Assembly: GCA_029560455.1 (NCBI GenBank)
Contig: JAKQKW010000316.1
Span: 1 to 10,866, forward strand
Reading direction: 5' to 3'
DNA: 10,866 nucleotides
DNA from: Candidatus Rifleibacteriota bacterium
Lineage (GTDB): Bacteria; Riflebacteria; Ozemobacteria; Ozemobacterales; Ozemobacteraceae
Part shown: in pieces, positions 1 through 5,873 of the stretch
How the letters are laid out: each line of letters starts with the position of its first letter
How positions within the stretch are numbered: the first letter of the stretch is position 1
Position numbers and translations under genes: made by a program
The notes under the pieces: generated by a model
What the model was told of the DNA's origin: nothing
The model's database searches: none
What the model saw: the letters and a program-made list of their open reading frames with translations, nothing else

Positions 1-23
1 ATCAGCCGGGTTGCTTTTTCTTC

Positions 24-159
24 AGCGATTCGCTTCGCTCAGCAGAACCGCTCTATCCTGCGCGGTTCTGCATAAGCACATCCTGTGCAAAACAAGCTTA
101 CGAAAAAGGCCATGGCGCGCACATTCCTGTTGCGCCATGCCATAACCGCCCTCCTGGCG
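24..159. repeat. Array of small hairpins with a shared TCCTG (CAGGA) apex
   Basis: Five inverted repeats follow each other. AGCGA/TCGCT pairs at 24-28/35-39. GCAGAACCGC/GCGGTTCTGC (10 perfect pairs) is at 42-51/62-71. GCACA/TGTGC is at 76-80/84-88. CATGGCGC/GCGCCATG (8 pairs) is at 111-118/132-139. CGCC/GGCG is at 147-150/156-159. The last four each have TCCTG at or just 3' of the apex (56-60, 81-85, 125-129, 152-156), which reads CAGGA on the minus strand. The stems differ in sequence, so this is a repeated architecture rather than a copied unit. It may be part of an interspersed palindromic element that continues upstream of the window. The function is unknown. Confidence 0.6.
39..143 (-). 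CDS. Possible 34-residue ORF resembling a signal peptide, perhaps the start of a broken gene
   Basis: An ATG at 143 is preceded by AGGAGG (150-155) at a 6-base gap, as strong a ribosome site as any in the window. The 34 codons read like an export signal: a basic start (residues 4-9 RNRNVR), a hydrophobic core (residues 11-20, AMAFFVSLFC) and a possible cleavage after AYA, residues 23-25. A lipobox-like FCTGC lies inside the core. TGA follows at 39-41. The same frame stays open to the window edge after that stop, giving a charged run (AKRIAEEKATRL). It could be a gene cut by a nonsense mutation or a tiny secreted peptide. It could also be a chance ORF through the hairpin array, since the ribosome site sits in the apex of the 147-159 hairpin. 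A competing ATG at 138 opens a 38-residue frame with no recognisable content. No family is recognised. Confidence 0.2.
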   Translation of the reverse strand: MAWRNRNVRAMAFFVSLFCTGCAYAEPRRIERFC

Positions 160-304
160 TAACAATCCCGACTTCTCCCCGTGCCTACTATTACAAACAA
201 TTCTGCTTTTGATTTGCAGTTATCAATAATAAAAAATTGAGCTCTTAGCCGGTTCGGCGGCGCAGCATCAGCCGCTCGCCTGGAAGCACCGGTCTTATTT
301 TTTC
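144..304. other. Non-coding stretch, AT-rich with weak inverted repeats
   Basis: I see no gene here on either strand. Small inverted repeats are present: CTGC/GCAG (203-206/216-219), TCAAT/ATTGA (223-227/236-240), GCCG/CGGC (248-251/255-258) and GCGGC/GCCGC (257-261/271-275). The last two overlap and exclude each other. The 200-240 part is AT-rich and could hold a minus-strand promoter for whatever lies below base 143, but no convincing -35/-10 pair was found. Confidence 0.4.
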
Positions 305-333
305 AAAAAAAAAGACGGCCAGGAGGGGCCGTC
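305..333 (-). terminator. Rho-independent terminator for the minus-strand genes
   Basis: GACGGCC (314-320) and GGCCGTC (327-333) form a perfect 7-bp GC-rich stem with a 6-base loop. Read on the minus strand it is followed directly by nine T residues (complement of 305-313). This is the textbook intrinsic terminator layout. It lies 176 bases past the stop of the gene ending at 509, unusually far, which leaves a structured stretch between them. Its minus-strand loop reads CCTCCT, the same kind of apex as the hairpins at 24-159 but in the opposite orientation. Confidence 0.88.
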
Positions 334-484
334 CATAAATCAGAACTCGTTAGTACCACCTAACGTAGTAACTACTAAAAAACATATTTCCGGAAAAAGT
401 ACAAGAGCCATGAAAATGGCTTAGAGAGATGATTTTTCAGAGTGCAGCCCGGCAGGCTTTCAACGGTACGCTTTTACCGGCTGC
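305..484 (-). ncRNA. Candidate structured RNA or 3' UTR element ending at the terminator
   Basis: Besides the terminator, this stretch contains GCAGC/GCTGC (444-448/480-484), which encloses CGGTA/TACCG (464-468/475-479) and stacks on it. It also has AGCCAT/ATGGCT with a 4-base loop (406-411/416-421), the 10-base palindrome TTTCCGGAAA (387-396), TAGT/ACTA (366-369/374-377) and GTTAG/CTAAC (349-353/360-364). A minus-strand T-rich run (complement of 485-499) separates it from the gene upstream. A 23-codon ORF (411-340) has its ATG inside the 406-421 stem and stops just before the terminator. It has no ribosome site and an in-frame TAA three codons earlier. No known RNA family was recognised. It could be a small RNA, a long 3' UTR or a remnant of a repeat. 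Confidence 0.3.
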
Positions 485-508
485 GAAAAAAAATAAAAAA
501 GCTGCAAC

Positions 509-1495
509 TTAATTGTGAAACTTTTCCCAGGCGAAAATATACTTCCACCAGTTTGCGTAATAACCTTCGAAGTCGCCGGCATGATGCGGAAACCGCCGCA
601 TCCACCAGATATGATGCAGGCGCATGTCACCGTTTCCCCATTCTGTTGCGGTAACCAGTCTTTTCTCGCCGGTCAGGGCCGGAAAATTAACCGCCCAGTC
701 ATCACAGGTTGAATAAACCGGTCTGGTATTACCCCAATCGTAGTCAGATTCTGAATTCGGCGCAAAATGGACATTGCCACAGGCGGCTTCGCCCGGGTGG
801 GTCTTTTCGTGTCTGGTGAAGCGCGCCCAGGTATGATCAGCCGGAGCATCGCGAAAAACATGAGCCATTATAGACTCGGCGCGATGCCCGAGGTCTTCGA
901 GCATGCAGTCGACGCCCCTTTCATAGTTAAAACCGTAGACGACAAACGGGCGTTCGCAGGCAAAATCATCGATCACCGGGCCGTTGCACCAGATGGCGCC
1001 CTTCCCGGCCATGCGGGTTTCGTAACAGCCCATCCCCGGGAAACCGAACATCCAGACCTCGTCGATCTGCCCGCTCTCAACTTTTTCGCGAACCTTGTGG
1101 CGATTCAGAATCGCGGCATAATCGCAGCGGCCAATGAAGCGGCGGGGGCCTTCCCAGTCATGTCTGAAAGTTACATCGGTGTATGGGGCAACTCCATCGA
1201 GGAATGGCGGCCACTGGTCGTCTCTGATTGTTTCGACCACTTCGCAGATTACCTGCCCGTGAGTCGCACTCGCGACATCGGCAATAAATTCAAGCGCCAG
1301 TTTTTCGGGGTCGTTCCAACGGTAAAATTCTGTCAGGCGACAACCGCCTTCTGATGGCATCAGTGGGTCGACGTTCAGCAGCAGCACCCTGATTTTCGTC
1401 GACCAGGAGTCTTCGGCTGCAACAGGCTTGTCAAAAATAAGAAGCAGCGACACAACTGTCAGAAACAGGCAGCAAAAACAGGCTTTCATTTTCAT
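509..1495 (-). CDS. Secreted conserved hypothetical protein, cysteine-rich
   Basis: This is a 328-residue protein with a clear Sec signal peptide: hydrophobic core about residues 7-21 and likely cleavage after VAA at 25-27. The mature part is soluble and has nine cysteines (52, 84, 124, 157, 170, 180, 197, 239, 264), which suggests disulphides outside the cytoplasm. Motifs that look conserved are DEVWMFGFPGMGCYE (145-159), the 182-210 segment with EDLGHRAE (200-207), CGNVHFAPN (239-247), DYDWGN (251-256), CDDWAVNFP (264-272) and EWGNGDMRLHH (285-295). I recall similar blocks in uncharacterised secreted proteins of bacteria and fungi, but I cannot name a Pfam family. His204 and Glu207, with the HH at 294-295, could bind a metal; this is only an inference. 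The start lies 2 bases after the previous stop with no clear ribosome site, so translation is probably coupled. A second ATG two codons in is an alternative. Confidence 0.85.
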   Translation of the reverse strand: MKMKACFCCLFLTVVSLLLIFDKPVAAEDSWSTKIRVLLLNVDPLMPSEGGCRLTEFYRWNDPEKLALEFIADVASATHGQVICEVVETIRDDQWPPFLDGVAPYTDVTFRHDWEGPRRFIGRCDYAAILNRHKVREKVESGQIDEVWMFGFPGMGCYETRMAGKGAIWCNGPVIDDFACERPFVVYGFNYERGVDCMLEDLGHRAESIMAHVFRDAPADHTWARFTRHEKTHPGEAACGNVHFAPNSESDYDWGNTRPVYSTCDDWAVNFPALTGEKRLVTATEWGNGDMRLHHIWWMRRFPHHAGDFEGYYANWWKYIFAWEKFHN

Positions 1496-1497
1496 AT

Positions 1498-2106
1498 TTA
1501 TTTTTCGGGGTCGAAAACCGGAGCGAGCAGTCTCAGCAGCGAAATGCCACGCTTCTTAAAATAAAAGCGGTTTTTTGTCGGTAATGGCGTAATTGAGACA
1601 AGTTCCCATTTTTCTTTACCCAGCTCTGTAAGTTTCTGCTCCAGCTCTTCTGGCGTGGCAGCATTTTCGAAATCAACTACCCGGTAGTGCCAGGTGGCAT
1701 GCTTGTCAAGATCGTCGCGGGCCATTTCGAAGGCCGCAGAGGCCACCTGGCGGAAAGAAACAAGCCCTTTTACCACTCCTGAAGCCAGAGCGTCCGAGAA
1801 ATCCTGCGAATCCGGCAGGTTAATTCCGAGGGAGGCGATGTTTAACGGCAGCGACACGCTGAACGATGAAAGGTCAGGAACCTTTATTTTCGGCCAGGAC
1901 CAGCTACCGGAAGCGGTTGTCTGATCCTGGCAGAATGCCGGCTGACAGACCAGCAGACCAAACAGTATGAAAAACGAGACATAAGTCGTCAGCCGCGCGG
2001 CAGACTGCGACGGTTCAGACAAGGCTGGCGACATTTTTTTATCGCTTAAAGACAATGAGAGCAGCAAACATTCAACCCCGGCTTCTTTAACATTCAATAT
2101 TTTCAT
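1498..2106 (-). CDS. Membrane-anchored or exported protein with a DUF4177-like C-terminal domain
   Basis: The 202-residue product has one strongly hydrophobic segment (about 41-59) after a long polar lead, then AFCQD at 57-61, which could be a cleavage site. Residues 60-135 are low in charge, with repeated amphipathic stretches and no recognised domain. Residues 139-186 (WHYRVVDFEN, then EELEQKLTELGKEKWELVSI and FYFKKR) match the pattern of the small DUF4177-type domain: a beta strand, a helix ending in G-x-x-x-WELV, and a final FYFK strand. The ATG at 2106 is supported by GGAG (2114-2117) at a 7-base gap. The internal ATG at 2034, which would give a more normal signal peptide, lacks a ribosome site. 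The gene is followed 2 bases later by the secreted protein ending at 509, so the two are very likely co-expressed. The molecular role is unknown. Confidence 0.8.
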   Translation of the reverse strand: MKILNVKEAGVECLLLSLSLSDKKMSPALSEPSQSAARLTTYVSFFILFGLLVCQPAFCQDQTTASGSWSWPKIKVPDLSSFSVSLPLNIASLGINLPDSQDFSDALASGVVKGLVSFRQVASAAFEMARDDLDKHATWHYRVVDFENAATPEELEQKLTELGKEKWELVSITPLPTKNRFYFKKRGISLLRLLAPVFDPEK

Positions 2107-2120
2107 TTATCAACTCCACT

Positions 2121-2133
2121 GGCAAATTTTGCC
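2121..2133. promoter_or_regulatory. Palindrome GGCAAA-T-TTTGCC upstream of the 2106 start
   Basis: This is a perfect 6+1+6 palindrome just upstream of the ribosome site of the gene starting at 2106. The spacer is too short for a hairpin, so a protein-binding site is the more natural reading. The same arms, with a 9-base spacer, occur at 4320-4340. No regulator is known. Confidence 0.25.
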
Positions 2134-2220
2134 GGCTTAACACAAACCTGGCATTTTTCGAGGCTTATAACGCCTGAATAAACGATGTCGCCATCAGCAT
2201 GGTATGAGGCTTCCTGACTA

Positions 2221-2379
2221 TTAAGCTTCAGGTTTAGAATCATCGCTCTTATTATCAGAGTTTTTAAATATGACTCTGCCGCTCAGGTATCTGAACAAAG
2301 CGCGGTTGTGCAGGTGAGTTCGAACAAGCATGATAACCAGAACCAGCACCAGAAATATCAGCAGACCATAAAACAGCAT
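2221..2379 (-). CDS. Small single-pass membrane protein
   Basis: This is a 52-residue protein. Residues 2-19 are a continuous hydrophobic helix (LFYGLLIFLVLVLVIMLV). A basic, histidine-containing stretch follows (RTHLHNRALFRYLSGR), then a polar tail rich in Asp, Ser and Lys. The basic region after the helix suggests the C-terminus stays in the cytoplasm. The frame is open further upstream to a TTG at 2415 and an ATG at 2406, but only the ATG at 2379 has a strong ribosome site (AGGAGGG at 2384-2390). It is flanked by non-coding gaps of 185 bases before and 114 bases after. No family is recognised. Confidence 0.7.
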   Translation of the reverse strand: MLFYGLLIFLVLVLVIMLVRTHLHNRALFRYLSGRVIFKNSDNKSDDSKPEA

Positions 2380-2383
2380 GAGA

Positions 2384-2390
2384 CCCTCCT
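2384..2390 (-). promoter_or_regulatory. Ribosome binding site that sets the start at 2379
   Basis: AGGAGGG on the minus strand lies 4-5 bases before the ATG at 2379. It argues against the upstream in-frame TTG (2415) and ATG (2406), which have no comparable site. Confidence 0.75.
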
Positions 2391-2564
2391 GATTTTCACC
2401 GCTCATTGTTTTCAAGCTACCAGTTAACCTGAAAAACGTAAACAGCTTCTGATAGATTTAGTTTAACATGTTGCAGTCCGGGAAGCTGGCTGGCAAATAG
2501 CAGAAAGCCCCGCCTGGCAGCTTGTGCTCAAAATGCTGCACCAGATTCAAACAACAAACGTTAT

Positions 2565-3755
2565 TTACCAGCTGGCGCCGCCGCCACCCGAAGACCGGCC
2601 GCCGCCAGAACTTCTACTGCCCCCGCGGCTGCTCGAACTTTTTGTGCGACGGGAAATGGTGTAGGTCGACACTTTATGATAACCGCAACTTTCACAGTGA
2701 ACGGTTTTTTCGCCGAGGCCGCTCGAATAATAAGTTGGTGAACGCAGGGTGCGCGTCGAAATCGACATATACATATTACAGCGCGGGCACACATGACTGG
2801 CGCACCAGAGAAAGCTTAAAAAAGCAACGCCACCCGCCCCGCTGAACGGGACATCGAGACCACCCTGAAAAAAGTCAGGCAGGATCGAAACCAGTCCGAC
2901 TGCCGAGGCCCCGCCGATCATAACCAGTATTACGAACATCCATACCGGCATGAGCAGTCGCCCGAACCAGTAGGCCTGGTAGAAATAATAAATTCCGCCG
3001 CAGGTGACCAGGGCGATGATGCCAAAAATAATCAGCCTTACCATGTCGGCCTTCAGTGGCGGCAGCCCAAGCCCCCTGCGAGCCGGGCGTGGAGACGACC
3101 CCGTTGTTTGAAGCGGTTTTACCGGCACGGCGTTCTTACTACCGGATGACGAATAATTACCGCTGCCGGTCGACGAATGTTCACCAGACCGGGTCTGAGC
3201 AGATGAATTGCCGACATTGGCGGCAGACTGACCAGAGGTCTCAAAATTGCGGATCTCGGCCGCCACTTCTCTGACAGCGGCAAGCACGCCATCTTTAGCC
3301 CGGCCGGCCTTCATTTCTGGCACGACATAACGGTTCAGCAGATTTGTGCAGAAGCTTTCAGAAAAGCGATTTCTGTATCTGATACCGGGCTTGATCTCGA
3401 CACGGCGGTCATTCATCGCGAAGAGAATCAGCATGCCATTGTTAACCCCGGCCTGCCCGAGCCCCCAGTGATTGAAAACCTGTTCGGCATACTGCCCGGC
3501 ATTCTGTCCGTTGGTTGAACTGATGATCAGCACTGCCAGTTCACTGCGATGGTCACGGTAAAGCAACTGGCTGAAACGCTTAACTTCCTGAGATGTTTGC
3601 GCATCGAGCAACCCGACCTCATCATTCAGAGGCACGCGGCGCACCGGCATCGAACGCGAAAAAACCGCAGACGCCCCTGTCAGGCCGAGCAAAAAAGCCA
3701 GAAGTATCAGCACGTAAAAACTTTGTATCGATCCACTTCTGTCAGTTCTGATCAT
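2565..3755 (-). CDS. TPM-domain (YgcG-like) membrane protein with a zinc ribbon and Gly/Ser tail
   Basis: This is a 396-residue protein. The N-terminal signal or anchor helix covers about residues 13-32. The TPM domain (PF04536 type) lies at about 46-168 and shows the usual order: NDEVGLL, a helix, the LAVLIIS strand, then FNHWGLG, NNGMLILFAMNDRRVEI and a final helical part. A Ser/Gly/Asn-rich linker covers about 173-225. Two transmembrane helices lie near 240-260 and 267-291. A zinc ribbon follows, with CPRC at 323-326 and CESC at 354-357, and the tail is Ser/Gly/Arg-rich and ends SSGGGGASW. The glycine-rich end is typical of the YgcG group. The domain presumably faces the periplasm; its biochemical role is unsettled across the family. 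The acidic metal-site residues present in its neighbour are not obvious here (RNRFSES replaces DDDE). The ATG at 3755 has GAGGAG at a 7-base gap and gives a proper signal peptide; an ATG at 3779 has none. It overlaps the upstream TPM gene by 14 bases. Confidence 0.9.
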   Translation of the reverse strand: MIRTDRSGSIQSFYVLILLAFLLGLTGASAVFSRSMPVRRVPLNDEVGLLDAQTSQEVKRFSQLLYRDHRSELAVLIISSTNGQNAGQYAEQVFNHWGLGQAGVNNGMLILFAMNDRRVEIKPGIRYRNRFSESFCTNLLNRYVVPEMKAGRAKDGVLAAVREVAAEIRNFETSGQSAANVGNSSAQTRSGEHSSTGSGNYSSSGSKNAVPVKPLQTTGSSPRPARRGLGLPPLKADMVRLIIFGIIALVTCGGIYYFYQAYWFGRLLMPVWMFVILVMIGGASAVGLVSILPDFFQGGLDVPFSGAGGVAFLSFLWCASHVCPRCNMYMSISTRTLRSPTYYSSGLGEKTVHCESCGYHKVSTYTISRRTKSSSSRGGSRSSGGGRSSGGGGASW

Positions 3756-4278
3756 CGGCTCGCTCCTCTGCCAGGCCATGTTCGAAAATCTTTGCCAGCA
3801 TATCTATCGAGTGATACAGGCCATTGTCAAAATCACCCTTTTTCAGGAAAGGCACCGCATGATGCTGCAGCACGCCCGCAGCTTCGTCGTCATCGATATA
3901 CTTTTCCATCTGATAGCCAATCTCGACTTCTATACGACGTTCGTTCATCGACAGGAGCACGAGAGCGCCCCTGTGATCATCACCGCCGATTTTCCAGCGG
4001 TTGAACAGCCAGAATGAGAATTCACGCGGCGAACGCGGTTCTGAACTGAGAAGGGTCACCAGGCAGAAGTCGATGCCGGTGGCTTCATTAAAGCTGTTCA
4101 ACCTGCCGGCCAAGCTTTCCAGGCCAGCATCGCTGAGCACCCCTGCCCAGTCGTTTACCGCTCCAAGACGATCAGAAGGTGTATGCAGCACTTTGTCAAA
4201 ATCTGCAATATCAAAACCACAACTGTCGCAATGCGGGTTACTGTCGTTAATGCTTCCTTCGCAACCAGGGCATTTCAT
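3742..4278 (-). CDS. Soluble TPM-domain protein with an N-terminal zinc ribbon
   Basis: This is a 178-residue protein without a signal peptide or membrane helix, so probably cytoplasmic. It starts with a zinc ribbon (Cys3, Cys6, Cys17, Cys20 in CPGC and CDSC). The TPM domain follows at about 41-165: VNDWAGVLS, the IDFCLVTLLSS strand, FNRWKIGGDDHRGALVLLS, NERRIEVEIGY and a DDDE cluster at 129-132. The N-x-R-x-x-E-x-x-x-G core and the acidic cluster match family members thought to bind a metal such as calcium. It is the first gene of a two-gene unit with the membrane TPM protein, whose start lies inside this gene's end, so the two products probably act together. The ribosome site is not ideal (AGGAG 13 bases and GAGGG 9 bases before the ATG). 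A possible weak promoter (TTGCCT, 18 bases, TATTTA) lies at about 4310-4339. Confidence 0.9.
   Translation of the reverse strand: MKCPGCEGSINDSNPHCDSCGFDIADFDKVLHTPSDRLGAVNDWAGVLSDAGLESLAGRLNSFNEATGIDFCLVTLLSSEPRSPREFSFWLFNRWKIGGDDHRGALVLLSMNERRIEVEIGYQMEKYIDDDEAAGVLQHHAVPFLKKGDFDNGLYHSIDMLAKIFEHGLAEERADDQN
3763..3768 (-). promoter_or_regulatory. Ribosome binding site that sets the start at 3755
   Basis: GAGGAG on the minus strand is 7 bases before the ATG at 3755 and lies inside the end of the upstream TPM gene. It favours this start over the ATG at 3779. Confidence 0.7.
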
Positions 4279-4319
4279 CTGTCTTTTCCCTCTCCTTGAT
4301 ACATTTTTTTAAATATCGC

Positions 4320-4340
4320 TTTGCCATGATCTAAGGCAAA
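4320..4340. promoter_or_regulatory. Inverted repeat TTTGCC-N9-GGCAAA upstream of the TPM pair
   Basis: The 6-bp arms at 4320-4325 and 4335-4340 lie 42 bases upstream of the 4278 start, in the 89-base gap between transcription groups. The minus-strand sequence after it is AT-rich but has no T-run, so a terminator is unlikely. An operator or promoter-linked site is possible. The same arms form the palindrome at 2121-2133. Confidence 0.25.
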
Positions 4341-4367
4341 CACTGCGCATCTCTTGAAACAAGTCTT

Positions 4368-4667
4368 TCAATTCTGCCGATCTTTTTTACCGGCATCACC
4401 CGGCCAGCGCTCGAGTATGAACATGATCCATGCGGCCGGAATCAGCACCGGGGCTACAAAAATGGTCATGGCATAGAATATGAAGTAGGCCATGCCGAGA
4501 ATGTCCTGGTAGCCGCCCGAGATTGTGCCGGTAATAAAGCTGGTATGTTCGCGCCAGCCGAAAAAATGCATAATTCCGAAAACGGCAACTATAAGAATGG
4601 CCCGATAAAGCATGCCCCAGGAGGTAAAGAAACCGGTCGCAAAAGGACTGGGAATTCTGTCGCTCAT
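4368..4667 (-). CDS. Small two-helix membrane protein of unknown function
   Basis: This is a 99-residue protein with hydrophobic helices at about 19-37 and 57-86. A short polar loop with a Gly-rich stretch (ITGTISGGYQD, 45-55) lies between them, and the tail is hydrophilic and lysine-rich (about 87-99). There is no signal peptide and no recognised family. The start codon overlaps the stop of the upstream gene in the sequence ATGA (4664-4667), a strong sign of translational coupling. It therefore probably works with the membrane-anchored protein encoded by 5857-4664. A long second helix and an aromatic-rich composition are its only other notable points. Confidence 0.8.
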   Translation of the reverse strand: MSDRIPSPFATGFFTSWGMLYRAILIVAVFGIMHFFGWREHTSFITGTISGGYQDILGMAYFIFYAMTIFVAPVLIPAAWIMFILERWPGDAGKKDRQN

Positions 4668-5857
4668 TTTTCGGCACCTCCCTGCATGATTCTGCGCCAG
4701 GCCGGTCCCTGCGTGATCGAATAGAGCAGGACCGCGTCGCCAACTGCATTACTAGCGCAATATCTGATTCCTTCCGGGGCGTGAACCGGGAATGCCCCCA
4801 TTTCGAGAGAGCGATACAGTTGTTTCAGATACTCTTTGTCGTCGAAAGATGCGGCCCCGAGAAAGGCAAGGCCGGTCGACCCGGCCGAAAGGCTTATCAG
4901 GGGCAAAATTGGCCCAGAATCGACATCGTCATGCCCTTTGCCACCAGGCCATTCGTAGGCATAGCCAAACCCGAGAAAGTCAGCCTTGAGATGCTTTCTC
5001 GCCAGCCAATACTGTTCTTTGGCAAATTCAGGGTCAATCAGCTGCAGACAATGAGTAACCAGCCAGATTGTGCTGCCTTCGGGCCCGTCGGATACATTTT
5101 TACCAGAAAGATCGTAGGCTGAAACCAGTATGCCGGTTTCTTTATCAAGCAGATTGGCCCTGGCAGAAGTGAGCCAACGGGCAAAGAATTCAGAATGATC
5201 GGTGCCATCGAGATAATCGCCAACTTTTATTGCAGCAAGACCTATGCTGTTGCAGAACAGCCAGCATTCATCGGGGTAGCTTTCGGCACAGAGCACCGCC
5301 CCTTTTTGCATGCGGTCAAGCATCACTTCGATGCGCTCGCGATGCAGATCCCTGTATTCGGCCTTATCTTCAAGCAGGCGGCGAAGGCCAAGCATCAAAC
5401 CGATTTCGCCGTCGATAAAAATCGAACGTGGCGGCTGCATTTTGAATTCACTGTATTTGCCGTATGGCATCAGAAAGAAATGGATGCCATGCTCTTTTTC
5501 GAGTCTTATGGTTTCATCGATGATAGTATCCATGACCGGCAGAACTTCTGCTTTCAATGATGGTTCGCGCAAACCCATGTTGGCAAGTGACCATACGAAG
5601 AAGCAGCGAGCCATGAAATCCCATTCGGCGTTGCGCGAACGCATTTTTTCGAGCTCAAGCCGGCGCAGTTCGGGGTCGGTCCAGAATCTGATGTGCCGGG
5701 CGGCTATTGCACGCCCCAGAGGCGCTATACGATCAGCCGAAAGATAGTTTTCTTCGGGCTGGTCAAACAGTCTGGCTACGACAGAAAACCACAGAACCGC
5801 AGCCAGAGTCAGAGCGAATATTCCCCGGCAAACTTTGCAATAAAAAAGTTTTTTCAT
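4664..5857 (-). CDS. Membrane-anchored, probably all-helical (alpha/alpha-barrel-like) protein
   Basis: This is a 397-residue protein. A CxxC (Cys7, Cys10) precedes a single hydrophobic helix at about 12-29, which looks like a signal anchor with the bulk of the protein outside the membrane. The remainder is mostly amphipathic helices. Conserved-looking motifs sit at the ends of these helices: FIDGEIGLML (147-156), YPDECWLFCNSIGLAA (194-209), DGPEGSTIWLVTHC (257-270), GHDDVDSGPI (308-317) and SNAVGDAVLL (369-378). This layout recalls alpha/alpha6-barrel proteins such as the linalool dehydratase-isomerase-like group or some glycoside hydrolases and lyases. The link is an impression, not a domain hit. 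The acidic DDVDSGP and PDEC motifs are the best active-site candidates. The ATG at 5857 has AGGA (5865-5868) at 7 bases; an adjacent TTG at 5860 is less likely. The upstream TrkA_C gene ends 16 bases before it. Confidence 0.85.
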   Translation of the reverse strand: MKKLFYCKVCRGIFALTLAAVLWFSVVARLFDQPEENYLSADRIAPLGRAIAARHIRFWTDPELRRLELEKMRSRNAEWDFMARCFFVWSLANMGLREPSLKAEVLPVMDTIIDETIRLEKEHGIHFFLMPYGKYSEFKMQPPRSIFIDGEIGLMLGLRRLLEDKAEYRDLHRERIEVMLDRMQKGAVLCAESYPDECWLFCNSIGLAAIKVGDYLDGTDHSEFFARWLTSARANLLDKETGILVSAYDLSGKNVSDGPEGSTIWLVTHCLQLIDPEFAKEQYWLARKHLKADFLGFGYAYEWPGGKGHDDVDSGPILPLISLSAGSTGLAFLGAASFDDKEYLKQLYRSLEMGAFPVHAPEGIRYCASNAVGDAVLLYSITQGPAWRRIMQGGAEK

Positions 5858-5864
5858 CAAATTT

Positions 5865-5868
5865 TCCT
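5865..5868 (-). promoter_or_regulatory. Ribosome binding site that sets the start at 5857
   Basis: AGGA on the minus strand stands 7 bases from the ATG at 5857 and only 4 from the in-frame TTG at 5860. The ATG is therefore the better start. Confidence 0.55.
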
Positions 5869-5873
5869 GAAGA

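Noticed and set aside
1..160. CRISPR-like array
   Set aside because: The stems and intervening sequences are all different lengths and sequences, so there is no repeated unit with spacers.
387..484. Possible cyclic-di-GMP type riboswitch (GAAA-capped stem plus a CGGTA/TACCG hairpin)
   Set aside because: The GAAA loop is on the plus strand, while the terminator and genes are on the minus strand. The conserved core of the known classes is absent and no gene follows on the plus strand.
485..499. T-rich run on the minus strand after the 509 stop as a terminator
   Set aside because: No stable hairpin precedes it. The complete terminator lies further downstream at 305-333.
767..1354. 195-codon plus-strand frame
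   Set aside because: It is antisense to the secreted protein at 509-1495, with no ribosome site or family features.
2483..2523. Hairpin AAGCTG/CAGCTT after the membrane TPM gene as a terminator
   Set aside because: The stem is imperfect beyond 6 bp and no T-run follows it on either strand.
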